This document shows, one piece after another, positions 29,391 to 38,507 of a DNA stretch of 64,000 nucleotides (the stretch's first letter is position 1; each line of letters starts with the position of its first letter). The notes below the pieces were generated by a model, which saw nothing but the letters and a program-made list of their open reading frames with translations, made no database searches and was not told where the DNA came from. The translations under genes and the position numbers were made by a program. Origin of the DNA: Stenotrophomonas raiganjensis (SeqCode) (GTDB taxonomy: Bacteria > Pseudomonadota > Gammaproteobacteria > Xanthomonadales > Xanthomonadaceae). Where the stretch lies: the NCBI RefSeq assembly GCF_030658505.1, contig NZ_JAUTXR010000169.1, forward strand, positions 27,814 to 91,813, in the 5' to 3' direction.

Positions 29391-31193
29391 ATGAGAATCC
29401 ACCATCTCGCAATCGGCCTGGCAGCGTTGCTACCCGCAGGCGCCAGCTTCGCGCAATCCGGTAGCGCCCACCTGACACCCAGCAGGATCAACTACCAGGA
29501 GCAACTGCCTGGTACCTACTCCCACGTTAATTTCACAGTAAGCGCCAAGGACTGGATGGAGCGGGCACGACTGCCTTCGCATCAGTCCCAGCCAGGAGAA
29601 ATGTCGTTCCTGATCTCCAATGCCGCCGGCAAGGAACAGAACTTCGAGCTCATCGGAAAGTTCTCGCATCTGCCAGCAGGGGCCAACCGGATGATCATCC
29701 CCGCCTCGAAATGGGTGGACCTGGATAAGCGCGAACAGGGATGGGAAGTCATCGGCGATGTACGGGAGCTGATTCCCCACAATACCGAGCGCTGGTGGGT
29801 GCCCGCCATGGGCCGCAAATTCATCACCAAAGTCTCGCTGTACGACGGCCAGTGGGCCGGAGAGATTGGCTTGCCCAGCCAACCCAATCTTCCCTATGAC
29901 ACGATTACCGTCACCAATCATGCGACGTGGCCTACCCGGATCATGGGCAACAACACGCTGTTCCCCAATGCGCAGATGAAGCTAGGGACCGGTGATGTGC
30001 ATCACTTCGTGTTCGACCCGAACCATCGCAAATGGAAGCTTGACTACGCGAGCCCCGTTCCGGTCACCATCGCCAAGCATATGGACAAGCCCGACGCGCC
30101 CCGAACGGTAGTTGAGGTTACACCGGAAGATTCGCACAGGTCATTGCGTCTCCCCATCGTGGCCAGCGATCGGGATCGTCGCACTGTCTCGGTGCATCCG
30201 GCACACGACCGCGCCATAGCGCTGGGCGCACCGAACATCTTCGATCACGCCAATGTCTACTGGATGATCGAGCCTGGTCAGTCCATGGAACTGATCTATC
30301 TCGACGACGGCGGCGTGGGCAGCGGGCAATGGCATCCGCTGCGCTATCCCGTCCAGCACTTCGACGCTGACGCGCTGCCAAATGGTCGCCTCGACAAGGC
30401 CGAGGTGATGCTCACCTGGATCACAAGTAACGGCAGGAACGTGAGTTTGCCCCACATCTCAGGCCGGATGAGGGAGCACGCACGCATAGAAGTGGTAAAC
30501 ACCGACCCCAATGCAAGCATCAAGGTCGTGGGCAACAGGGTTGATACTCTCAAGCGCCGCGAGCAGGCGTCCTTTCGCTTGACGAGGGTCAACGGCCGAC
30601 TCGACTGGGTCCGCGAAACCGACACCATCGACGTCACTCTGGTGGGCCCTCCGGGTCCAGGCCGGCCGGACGAAGACATCCTAGTATTGATGCGCGAGAA
30701 CCTCAGAAAGACCAACGAGGCCTTGCAGAAATCCGGCGCAACCTTCCGCCTGCGTGAAGCAGTCGCAATGAACTACAGGGTACCTGCCGGAATGCCCACC
30801 CACGCCATTCCGGAATGGCTGGCCCAACAGCCGGACTACAACTACGTGGTCAGCCTTTTCCAGTCGGACGGCCTGTACTACGGCGGCTTTGCCGAGGGCT
30901 GCGGCGGTTCCCATCATTCCGCCGGCAGCAAGCGCTTCGTGGTTGCAATCAATGTACTGTGCTCGACCAACGTCCTGCGCGAAGAAGTCGGCAGGGCCCT
31001 GGGCATGAACATCAACGGCAAGCAGCCGGTACCGGTTATCGGCTCGGGCAACGCATTGCCTATGTATCCGACCAGCATCCGCATCCTGGAAGATGGTAGC
31101 CGCGCCATCAACCACGGGCAGCGCGACGAGGTGCTGTACATGAATGGTGTCGCCGCAGACGTTGCCCGATACAGCGACAGCCTCGGGCCATAA
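29391..31193 (+). CDS. secreted metzincin-like protein lacking zinc-binding histidines (copy 2)
   Basis: The 600-residue product is a paralogue of the preceding gene along its whole length: signal peptide MRIHHLAIGLAALLPAGASFAQ, DVHHFVFDPNHRKWKLD, YLDDGGVGSGQWHPLRYPVQ, RKTNEALQKSGATFRLREA, GLYYGGFAEGCGG, AINVLC, then EEVGRALGMNI in place of HExGHxLGxxH. The zinc positions are Glu531, Arg535 and Ile541; Glu532 is kept. The end LYMNGVAADVARYSDS-like block follows. The frame is open to 29286, but the ATG at 29391 gives the signal peptide and has GAGAGAG before it, as in copy 1. It ends before a strong terminator. Confidence 0.75.
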   Translation: MRIHHLAIGLAALLPAGASFAQSGSAHLTPSRINYQEQLPGTYSHVNFTVSAKDWMERARLPSHQSQPGEMSFLISNAAGKEQNFELIGKFSHLPAGANRMIIPASKWVDLDKREQGWEVIGDVRELIPHNTERWWVPAMGRKFITKVSLYDGQWAGEIGLPSQPNLPYDTITVTNHATWPTRIMGNNTLFPNAQMKLGTGDVHHFVFDPNHRKWKLDYASPVPVTIAKHMDKPDAPRTVVEVTPEDSHRSLRLPIVASDRDRRTVSVHPAHDRAIALGAPNIFDHANVYWMIEPGQSMELIYLDDGGVGSGQWHPLRYPVQHFDADALPNGRLDKAEVMLTWITSNGRNVSLPHISGRMREHARIEVVNTDPNASIKVVGNRVDTLKRREQASFRLTRVNGRLDWVRETDTIDVTLVGPPGPGRPDEDILVLMRENLRKTNEALQKSGATFRLREAVAMNYRVPAGMPTHAIPEWLAQQPDYNYVVSLFQSDGLYYGGFAEGCGGSHHSAGSKRFVVAINVLCSTNVLREEVGRALGMNINGKQPVPVIGSGNALPMYPTSIRILEDGSRAINHGQRDEVLYMNGVAADVARYSDSLGP

Positions 31194-31274
31194 CTCCAAT
31201 ACTCGGTTTTGATCCGAGCGGTAGTACCGGCCGCTGGCTGGCACCACCAGACTCAGGCATGCGCCGCAAAGCAG

Positions 31275-31306
31275 AACGGCCCCGCTTTCGCGGGGCCGTT
31301 TTGTTT
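31275..31306 (+). terminator. rho-independent terminator
   Basis: The stem aacggccccg / cggggccgtt with loop ctttcg is followed by ttgttt. It ends transcription from the pseudo-metzincin gene on the plus strand and may also serve the convergent glutamate dehydrogenase gene on the minus strand, where the T-tract is poorer. Confidence 0.85.
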
Positions 31307-31340
31307 CATGCTCGCCAGGCATGGCCCGGCACTACATCAC

Positions 31341-34300
31341 TTACGCACCGTGCGCAGCGAGCTGGCCCAGGCGCTGGACCGCGACCGAGACGGTCGGGTA
31401 GTCCAGGGTCTTCTGCTCGGCCAGTTCTGCCAGCATTGCCAGGGTGAAGCGCAGGCTGTTGTCGTCGCGGCCCATCCAGGCAGCGACCTTGGCCTCGGCA
31501 CTGTTGCCCTTGGTGCCCAGCACCTGCCCGGCCAGGTTGCGGTGGTTGGCAGCCAGTTCGTCACGCAGCACGCCACGTGCTACGGCATGCCAACGACCGT
31601 TGACCTCCAGCGCGTCGACCTGCTCGAACAGCCACGGCAGCTGCAGGGCGTCGCCCAGGCGGAAGTGGACCTTGGACACGTCCACCGGCTTCAGCTTGCG
31701 GGTGCGGGCCAGTTCGATGATGTCGAACGCCGGCTCCAGGAAGTGCAGTTCGGCCAGCTGCTGTGCCAGCGCGGACGGCAGGCCCTTTTCCTTCCACTCG
31801 GCCACCAGGGCTTCGTAGGTCGGACGCTGCGAATCCGGCAGCACGCCCGAAGCAACGCGGATGTCGTTGAACGGTCCCTGGTAGCGGTTGACCGCTTCGG
31901 TGATGCCCGGCATCGCGCCCGGGCGCGACAGCAGCCAGCGCACGAACGAGCGCTGCAGCTTCCAGATCACTTCCAGTGCGTCGATCTGCACCGACTCCGG
32001 CACCTTGCCGTCGAGGGCATCGATCTGCGCCCACAGCGCGCGCGCGTCCAGCGTTTCGCGGCTGATGGTGTAGGCCTTGGCGACCTCGGCGATGGAGCGG
32101 CCGGTGTCCTCCTGCATGCGCATCAGGAAGGTGGCGCCCATGCGGTTGATGGTCTGGTTGGTCACGGCCGTGGCGATGATTTCGCGCTTCAGGCGGTGAC
32201 GCTCCATCGCGTCGGCGTACTTCTTCTGCAGCGGGGTCGGGAAGTAACGCTGCAGTTCCTTGGACAGGTACGGATCTTCCGGGATGTCCGAATCCAGCAG
32301 CTGGGCAAACGCCACCAGCTTGGAGTAGGACAGCAGCACCGACAGTTCCGGACGGGTCAGGCCCTGGCCGCGTGCCTTGCGCTGTGACAGCTCGGCATCG
32401 GACGGCAGGAACTCGATCTGGCGATCGAGCAGGCCCTGCTGTTCCAGGGTGCGGATGAAGTGCTGCTTGGAACCCAGGCGCTTGACCGCCATCCGCTCCA
32501 TCAGGCTCAGGGCCTGGTTCTGGCGGTAGTTGTCGTTGAGCACCAGCTCGGCGACTTCATCGGTCATCGAGGCCAGCAGCTTGTTGCGCTGCTCGACGGT
32601 CAGCTTCTTGGCCCGCACCACATCGTTGAGCAGGATCTTGATGTTGACTTCATGATCGGAGGTGTCGACACCGGCCGAGTTGTCGATGAAGTCGGTGTTG
32701 AGCAGCACGCCGGCCTGGGCGGCTTCGATGCGGCCCAGCTGGGTCATGCCCAGGTTGCCACCCTCGCCCACCACCTTGCAGCGCAGCTCGCCACCGTTCA
32801 CGCGCAGGGCGTTGTTGGCGCGGTCGCCGACATCGCTGTGCTGCTCGCTGGCAGCCTTCACGTAGGTACCGATGCCGCCGTTCCACAGCAGGTCGACCGG
32901 CGCCTTCAGGATCGCGCTCATCAGATCGTTCGGCGACAGCGCCTTGACGCTGTCGTCGAGGCCCAGCACTTCACGCACCTGCGGGGTGATCTCGATCGAC
33001 TTCAGGCTGCGCGGGTACACGCCGCCGCCCTTGCTGATCAGCTTGGCATCGTAGTCCGCCCAGCTCGAACGCGGCACGGTGAACAGGCGCTCACGCTCGA
33101 CGAACGTGGTGGCCGCATCCGGGTTCGGGTCCAGGAAGATGTGGCGGTGGTCGAAGGCAGCGACCAGGCGGATGTGGCGCGACAGCAGCATGCCGTTGCC
33201 GAACACGTCGCCGGACATGTCGCCGACGCCGACCGCAGTGAAGTCCTGGGTCTGGCTGTCACGGCCCAGCGCACGGAAGTGGCGCTTGACCGATTCCCAC
33301 GCACCGCGCGCGGTGATGCCCATGCCCTTGTGGTCGTAACCGACCGAACCACCGGAGGCGAACGCATCGCCCATCCAGAAGCCGTGCGCGATGGCCAGGC
33401 CGTTGGCGATGTCGGAGAAGGTCGCGGTGCCCTTGTCGGCGGCCACCACCAGGTACGGATCGTCCATGTCGTGGCGCACGACATCCACCGGCGGCACGAT
33501 CTTGTTGTTGACGATGTTGTCGGTGATGTCCAGCAGGCCCTGGATGAACAGCTTGTAGCAGGCCACGCCGTTGGCGAAGATCGCATCGCGGTCGCCGTTC
33601 ACCGGCGGGGTCTTGGCGAAGAAGCCGCCCTTCGCGCCGACCGGCACGATGACAGTGTTCTTGACCATCTGCGCCTTGACCAGGCCCAGCACTTCAGTGC
33701 GGAAATCTTCGCGGCGATCCGACCAGCGCAGGCCGCCACGGGCAACCGCGCCGAAGCGCAGGTGGGTACCTTCCACGCGCGGGCCGTAGACGAAGATTTC
33801 GCGGTACGGACGCGGCTTCGGCAGGTCCGGCACCAGTGCAGAATCGAACTTGAAGCTGATGACATGGCCGTGCTGGCCGTTGGCATCGGTCTGGTAGTAG
33901 CTGGTACGCAGGGTCGCGTCGATGACGCCCATGAACGAGCGCAGGATGCGGTCCTCGTCCAGGCTGGACACGCGGTCCATCAGCTTCAGCAGCGCATCGC
34001 GCGCGGCCTGCATCTGCGCGTCGCGGTCACCCTTGCGGGCATCGACGACGGTCTTGAGCACCTTCAGGGTGGCCTCGTCGCCGGCGGCCAGCACATCGAA
34101 GTGGGCCTTCAGCTGGGCCTGGCCGGCCGCGATGTCGTCCTTGCTCTCGTGGCCGGTGGCCGGATCGAAGCGGGCTTCGAACAGTTCGACCAGCAGGCGG
34201 GCCAGCAGCGGGTAGCGCGCGAAGGTGCCTTCCACGTAGGCCTGCGAGAACGGCACGCCGGTCTGCAGCAGGTACTTGCAGTAACCACGCAGCATGGCGA

Positions 34301-36317
34301 CCTGGCGCCAATGCAGGCCGGCGGCCAGCACCAGGCGGTTGAAGCCGTCGTTCTCGGCATCGCCGTGCCAGACGCGGGCAAAGGTCTCGCCGAAGGCTTC
34401 ATCGACGCTGGCGGCATCGATCGCGCCGGCGGTCGATTCGACCTCGAAGTCCTGCACATACACCGGAGCGTTGTCGACCGACAGGCGGTACGGACGCTCG
34501 GCGATCACGCGCAGCCCCATGTTTTCCATCATCGGCAGCGCGTCCGACAGCGGGATGTCGTCCAGCTGGCGGTACAGCTTCAGGCGCAGGCCATCGCCGC
34601 TTTCGCGCGGCACGGCCTGCAGGCTCAGGCGCAGATCGTCCGGGCCGGTCAGCGCATCCAGCTGGCTGACATCGTTGGCCGCAACAGCAGTGCTGTTGTC
34701 TTCGATGTAACCGGCCGGCAGTGCCTTGCCGATACGGGCGGCGATGCGCAGGCCTTCGGTCTCGCCGTGGCGGGACACCAGCGCTTCACGCAGGTCGTCC
34801 TGCCAGTTGCGCAGGACCTGGGCCAGCTTCTGCTCCAGTTCGGCGGTATCGACGTCGAGCATTTCACCCGGCTTCGGACGCACGATCAGGTGCACCTGGG
34901 CCAGCGGCGATTCGCCCAGCACCACCGAGCTGTCAACGTACTCGCCGTGCAGCGCTTCCTTCAGCATCGCTTCGATGCGCAGGCGCACGTCGGTATTGAA
35001 GCGCTCGCGCGGCAGGTAGACCAGCGCGGAAATGAAGCGGCTGTACTTGTCGCGGCGCAGGAACAGGCGGCTGCGCACGCGCTCCTGCAGGCCCAGCACG
35101 CCCATCGCGGTGCGGAACAGTTCGTCCTCGCTGGACTGGAACAGTTCTTCGCGCGGCAGGGTTTCCAGGATGTGGCGCAGGGCCTTGCCGCTGTGGCTGG
35201 CCGGGGCCAGGCCCGACTGCTTCATCACGTGCTCGTGGCGCTGGCGCACCAGCGGGATCTCCCACGGGCGGCGGTTGTAGGCGCTGGAGGTGAACAGGCC
35301 CAGGAAGCGCTGCTCGCCGATGATCTTGCCCTTGGCGTCGAACTCCAGCACGCCGATGTAGTCCATGTAGCCGGCGCGGTGCACGCGCGAACGGGCATTG
35401 GTCTTGGTCAGGATCAGCGCATCCTTCAAACCGGACGTGGTGTTCAGGCCCTGCGCGGCCAGCGTCTTGACCGGACGGGCGGCGGACTTGTCCTTGCCGC
35501 GCATCAGGCCCAGGCCGGTATCGTTCAGCGGCGCCAGCACCTCTTCCTTGCCCTGCTTCTCGACGCGGTACTCGCGGTAGCCGAAGAAGGTGAAGTGGTT
35601 GTCAGCGGCCCAGCGCAGGAACTCCTGTGCTTCCTTGCGCGACGCGTCGTCGACCGGCAGCTGGCGGCTGCCCAGGTCGTTGGCCAGTGCCAGCGCCTTG
35701 TCCTTCATCGGCTGCCAGTCACGCACGATTGCACGCACTTCATCCAGCGCCTTGTTGATGGCCTGCTCGATGGCGGCCATCGCATCGGCCGGCTGGCGGT
35801 CGATTTCCAGCAGCATCACCGACTCTGCATCGCCCTCGCCGACCTTGACCAGCTTGCCGGCCTTGTCGCGGGTGAAGCGCAGCACCGGGTGGCCGAGCAC
35901 GTGGACGCCCACGCCCTGTTCGGCCAGCGACATGGTGACGGTGTCCACCAGGAACGGCATGTCGTCGTTGACGATCTGCAGCACGGTGTGCGGCGATTCC
36001 CAACCGTTGGCTTTCGCGGTCGGATTGAACACGCGGACGTTGGCCTTGCCGGCCTTGCGGGTACGGGCAAATTCCAGCGTCTCAGCCGCGAGAGCGGCCC
36101 ACTCTTCAGCGCTGTGATGCGGGAACTCGTCCGCCTCCATGCGCTTGTAGAAGTCAGTGGCGAAGGCCACTGCTTCGGCCTGTGCGGCCGCGGGGTAGCG
36201 CTTGCGCAAGGCCGTGTACACCGGCTCCAGGGAGAAACCAGCGGTCACTGCGACCTCCGACTCTGCTGGTTTCGTCTTGTTTTTCACGGTCTTGGCTGCG
36301 GTTTTTTGCGGTTTCAT
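31341..36317 (-). CDS. gdhB: NAD-specific glutamate dehydrogenase, large 180-kDa type
   Basis: The enzyme deaminates glutamate to 2-oxoglutarate with NAD and usually works in catabolism. The 1658-residue length is that of the large GDH class known from Streptomyces and Pseudomonas. The N-terminal half holds ACT-like regulatory segments (FLVDTVTMSLAEQGVGVHVL). The catalytic part follows (about 700-1200): RGGLRWSDRREDFRTEVLGL, MVKNTVIVPVGAKGGF, where the lysines bind substrate, SGDVFGNGMLLSRH and GGNLGMTQLGRIE. A helical C-terminus closes it. The start MKPQKTAAKTVKNKTK lies in a short Lys-rich extension. It is a single-gene unit divergent from the efflux operon; regulation is not visible. Confidence 0.95.
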   Translation of the reverse strand: MKPQKTAAKTVKNKTKPAESEVAVTAGFSLEPVYTALRKRYPAAAQAEAVAFATDFYKRMEADEFPHHSAEEWAALAAETLEFARTRKAGKANVRVFNPTAKANGWESPHTVLQIVNDDMPFLVDTVTMSLAEQGVGVHVLGHPVLRFTRDKAGKLVKVGEGDAESVMLLEIDRQPADAMAAIEQAINKALDEVRAIVRDWQPMKDKALALANDLGSRQLPVDDASRKEAQEFLRWAADNHFTFFGYREYRVEKQGKEEVLAPLNDTGLGLMRGKDKSAARPVKTLAAQGLNTTSGLKDALILTKTNARSRVHRAGYMDYIGVLEFDAKGKIIGEQRFLGLFTSSAYNRRPWEIPLVRQRHEHVMKQSGLAPASHSGKALRHILETLPREELFQSSEDELFRTAMGVLGLQERVRSRLFLRRDKYSRFISALVYLPRERFNTDVRLRIEAMLKEALHGEYVDSSVVLGESPLAQVHLIVRPKPGEMLDVDTAELEQKLAQVLRNWQDDLREALVSRHGETEGLRIAARIGKALPAGYIEDNSTAVAANDVSQLDALTGPDDLRLSLQAVPRESGDGLRLKLYRQLDDIPLSDALPMMENMGLRVIAERPYRLSVDNAPVYVQDFEVESTAGAIDAASVDEAFGETFARVWHGDAENDGFNRLVLAAGLHWRQVAMLRGYCKYLLQTGVPFSQAYVEGTFARYPLLARLLVELFEARFDPATGHESKDDIAAGQAQLKAHFDVLAAGDEATLKVLKTVVDARKGDRDAQMQAARDALLKLMDRVSSLDEDRILRSFMGVIDATLRTSYYQTDANGQHGHVISFKFDSALVPDLPKPRPYREIFVYGPRVEGTHLRFGAVARGGLRWSDRREDFRTEVLGLVKAQMVKNTVIVPVGAKGGFFAKTPPVNGDRDAIFANGVACYKLFIQGLLDITDNIVNNKIVPPVDVVRHDMDDPYLVVAADKGTATFSDIANGLAIAHGFWMGDAFASGGSVGYDHKGMGITARGAWESVKRHFRALGRDSQTQDFTAVGVGDMSGDVFGNGMLLSRHIRLVAAFDHRHIFLDPNPDAATTFVERERLFTVPRSSWADYDAKLISKGGGVYPRSLKSIEITPQVREVLGLDDSVKALSPNDLMSAILKAPVDLLWNGGIGTYVKAASEQHSDVGDRANNALRVNGGELRCKVVGEGGNLGMTQLGRIEAAQAGVLLNTDFIDNSAGVDTSDHEVNIKILLNDVVRAKKLTVEQRNKLLASMTDEVAELVLNDNYRQNQALSLMERMAVKRLGSKQHFIRTLEQQGLLDRQIEFLPSDAELSQRKARGQGLTRPELSVLLSYSKLVAFAQLLDSDIPEDPYLSKELQRYFPTPLQKKYADAMERHRLKREIIATAVTNQTINRMGATFLMRMQEDTGRSIAEVAKAYTISRETLDARALWAQIDALDGKVPESVQIDALEVIWKLQRSFVRWLLSRPGAMPGITEAVNRYQGPFNDIRVASGVLPDSQRPTYEALVAEWKEKGLPSALAQQLAELHFLEPAFDIIELARTRKLKPVDVSKVHFRLGDALQLPWLFEQVDALEVNGRWHAVARGVLRDELAANHRNLAGQVLGTKGNSAEAKVAAWMGRDDNSLRFTLAMLAELAEQKTLDYPTVSVAVQRLGQLAAHGA

Positions 36318-36440
36318 GGCAGAGCGATGCGCTTGCTCAGTTGGGAAAATGAAATTGTAGCCCTACCGCACGAAAAGGCCTTGCTGCAGGACGGAATAAG
36401 CAGATTCGGGTTTGCTGCGGTTTAGACGCCTATTCAGTTC

Positions 36441-36455
36441 GGACCGGTATGGTCC
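36441..36455. promoter_or_regulatory. operator-like inverted repeat, distal copy
   Basis: GGACC-GGTAT-GGTCC is a perfect inverted repeat in the gap between the glutamate dehydrogenase and TetR genes. A near copy overlaps the TetR promoter at 36548-36563. Confidence 0.5.
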
Positions 36456-36547
36456 GGGCGTCCACATCAGCACTGCCGACAGGATCGGCAAAGCGTGTTA
36501 CCGGAAGACACACGCAGCGACGCTGATTCGATTCCACAATCCTGAAC

Positions 36548-36563
36548 TGGACGGTATAGTCCA
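36548..36563 (+). promoter_or_regulatory. operator-like inverted repeat overlapping a -10 box
   Basis: TGGAC-GGTATA-GTCCA contains the -10-like TATAGT (36555-36560). Transcription would begin near 36567, just before the GTG start at 36568, so the mRNA could be leaderless. The -35 region is poor. The GGAC...GTCC arms match the repeat at 36441-36455, so a TetR dimer may bind both. Confidence 0.5.
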
Positions 36564-36567
36564 CCGC

Positions 36568-37224
36568 GTGAACCCGGCCTACCTCCCCGTCGCCCTCGAC
36601 GCACGCGATGAGCGCGTGTTCGACGCCGTGCGCGAACTACTGGCCCAGCAGGGCATGCAGATGAGCATGGACGCGGTGGCCCAGCATGCCGGCTGTTCCA
36701 AGCAGACCCTCTACTCGCGCTATGGCAGCAAGCAGCAACTGCTGCGCCGGGTGATGCAGCGCCACGTCGGCCACGCCACCGGGGCCATGGTTCGTGCACT
36801 CCGCAGTGACGACCTGCGTGCCAGCCTGCTCCAGTTCGCCACCGACTTCCTGGAGCATTTCAACCAACCGCACGTAGGACAGGCCTGCCGGCTGATCGCC
36901 GCCGATGCGTCCCAGTTTCCCGAAGAGGCGCGTACGCTGTACCGGCATGGCGCCGGCGCACTGGCGCTTCATCTTGCTGAATGGATTGAAACCGTTTGCA
37001 TGCAGGGCCAGCTCCGGCATGACGACCCACACTTCATGGCCGAACTGCTGCTGAGCATGATTGCCGGTCAGGATTTCGACAAACAGCGCTTCCATACCCC
37101 CCATCGTGATGACGCGCTCCTGCGTCGACGCTGGGCAGAGTTCTCCGTCGACAGCTTCCTGCGCGCGTTCGCGCCACAGCCGTCGCCGGTCCCGTCTACA
37201 AACCAACCCCGGAGTTCCTCCTGA
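36568..37224 (+). CDS. TetR family transcriptional regulator of the efflux operon
   Basis: The 218-residue product has an N-terminal TetR helix-turn-helix (MQMSMDAVAQHAGCSKQTLY, then SRYGSKQQLLRRVMQRHVG) and a C-terminal ligand-binding domain of the AcrR C-terminal type. The start is taken as the GTG giving VNPAYLPVALDARDERVFDA; the frame is open upstream but holds the promoter and operator. The stop overlaps the ATG of the adaptor gene (TGATG), so regulator and pump are probably one transcript with autoregulation. It is likely the local repressor of the RND pump; the inducer is unknown. Confidence 0.85.
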   Translation: MNPAYLPVALDARDERVFDAVRELLAQQGMQMSMDAVAQHAGCSKQTLYSRYGSKQQLLRRVMQRHVGHATGAMVRALRSDDLRASLLQFATDFLEHFNQPHVGQACRLIAADASQFPEEARTLYRHGAGALALHLAEWIETVCMQGQLRHDDPHFMAELLLSMIAGQDFDKQRFHTPHRDDALLRRRWAEFSVDSFLRAFAPQPSPVPSTNQPRSSS

Positions 37225-38492
37225 TGACCGCCCCACTCCGCACCCTTGCCTTGACGTGCGCCGTTGCTGTCGCTCTGGCTGCCTGCAAGAAGCCGGAACA
37301 GCAGATGCCCCCGCCGCCGGAAGTGGGCGTGATCGACGCCAAGCCGCAGACCCTGCCGCTGCAGCGCGAGCTGGTCGGCCGCCTGTCGCCGTTCCGCAGC
37401 GCCGATGTCCGCGCGCGTGTGCCCGGCGTGCTGCTCAAGCGCGTCTACCAGGAGGGCTCGCAGGTCAAGCAGGGCCAGACCCTGTTCCTGATCGACCCGG
37501 CGCCGCTGCGTGCCTCGCTCAACGCCTCCGAGGCCCAGCTGGCCTCCGCCCGCGCGACCTACGCCAACGCCAAGGTCGCCGCCGACCGCGCACGTTCGCT
37601 GGCTCCGCAGCAGTTCGTCTCCAAGGCCGACCTGGACAATGCCGAATCGGCCGAGCGCACCGCGCTGGCCGCGGTCAAGCAGGCCGAGGCATCGGTGACC
37701 TCCTCGCGCATCAGCCTGGGCTACACCGAAGTGACCGCACCGATCAGCGGCGTGGCCAACAAGCAGCAGGTCACCGAAGGTGCGCTGGTCGGCCAGGGCG
37801 ATGTGACCCTGCTGACCACCGTCGACCAGCTCGACCCGCTGTACGTCAACTTCTCGCTGAGCGTGGACGAGCTGACCCAGCTGCGCGCGCAGCAGGCCAA
37901 GGGCGCGCTGGCGCTGTCCGGCGACGGCAAGGCCACGGTCAACGTCAAGCTGGCCGACGGCACCACGTACAGCGAGCCGGGCACGCTGGACTTCTCCTCG
38001 ACCACGGTCGACCCGGCCACCGGCGCGGTGTCGCTGCGTGCGCTGCTGCCGAACCCGCAGCAGATCCTGCTGCCCGGCGCCTTCGTCAGCTTCCAGGCCA
38101 ACCTCGGCGAGCGCAACAACGCCTACCTGGTGCCGCAGCAGGCCCTGCTGCGCGACACCACCGGCGGCTACGTGATGGTGGTCGGCGCCGACGGCAAGGT
38201 CGTCCGCAAGAACGTGAAGACCGATGGCGCGCAGAACGGCAACTGGCTGGTCAGCGACGGCCTGGCCGCCGGTGACAAGGTGATCGTGGCTGGCGTGCAG
38301 AAGGTCAAGGAAGGTGCACCGGCGGTCGCCAAGCCGTGGACCCCGGGGCAGGACGCCAGCGGCAAGCCGGCCGCAGGCGGCACCGCTCCGGCGGGCGCTG
38401 CACCGGCTGCAGGCAAGGCACCGGCCGACGCGGCCAAGCCCGAGCAGGCCGATGCGGCCAAGCCGGCCGCCACCGATTCGAACAAGCAGTAA
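37224..38492 (+). CDS. RND efflux periplasmic adaptor lipoprotein
   Basis: The 422-residue membrane fusion protein links the inner-membrane RND pump to an outer-membrane channel. It has a lipoprotein signal with lipobox LAAC (Cys21). HlyD-like blocks follow: VGRLSPFRSADVRARVPGVL, QEGSQVKQGQTLFLIDP (biotinyl-lipoyl part), a helical hairpin with SEAQLASARATYANAK, then GYTEVTAPISGVANKQQVTEG and the beta-barrel. The last 50 residues are a low-complexity Ala/Pro/Lys/Gly tail, unusual in length for AcrA-like adaptors. It is coupled to the TetR gene by a 1-base overlap and to the pump gene by a 15-bp gap. Confidence 0.93.
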   Translation: MTAPLRTLALTCAVAVALAACKKPEQQMPPPPEVGVIDAKPQTLPLQRELVGRLSPFRSADVRARVPGVLLKRVYQEGSQVKQGQTLFLIDPAPLRASLNASEAQLASARATYANAKVAADRARSLAPQQFVSKADLDNAESAERTALAAVKQAEASVTSSRISLGYTEVTAPISGVANKQQVTEGALVGQGDVTLLTTVDQLDPLYVNFSLSVDELTQLRAQQAKGALALSGDGKATVNVKLADGTTYSEPGTLDFSSTTVDPATGAVSLRALLPNPQQILLPGAFVSFQANLGERNNAYLVPQQALLRDTTGGYVMVVGADGKVVRKNVKTDGAQNGNWLVSDGLAAGDKVIVAGVQKVKEGAPAVAKPWTPGQDASGKPAAGGTAPAGAAPAAGKAPADAAKPEQADAAKPAATDSNKQ

Positions 38493-38507
38493 CGGGAACC
38501 TTCCGTC

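Noticed and set aside
32460..36425. 1321-codon open frame opposite the glutamate dehydrogenase gene
   Set aside because: It is the antisense frame of a high-GC gene. The product is rich in His, Gln, Val and Arg without domains.
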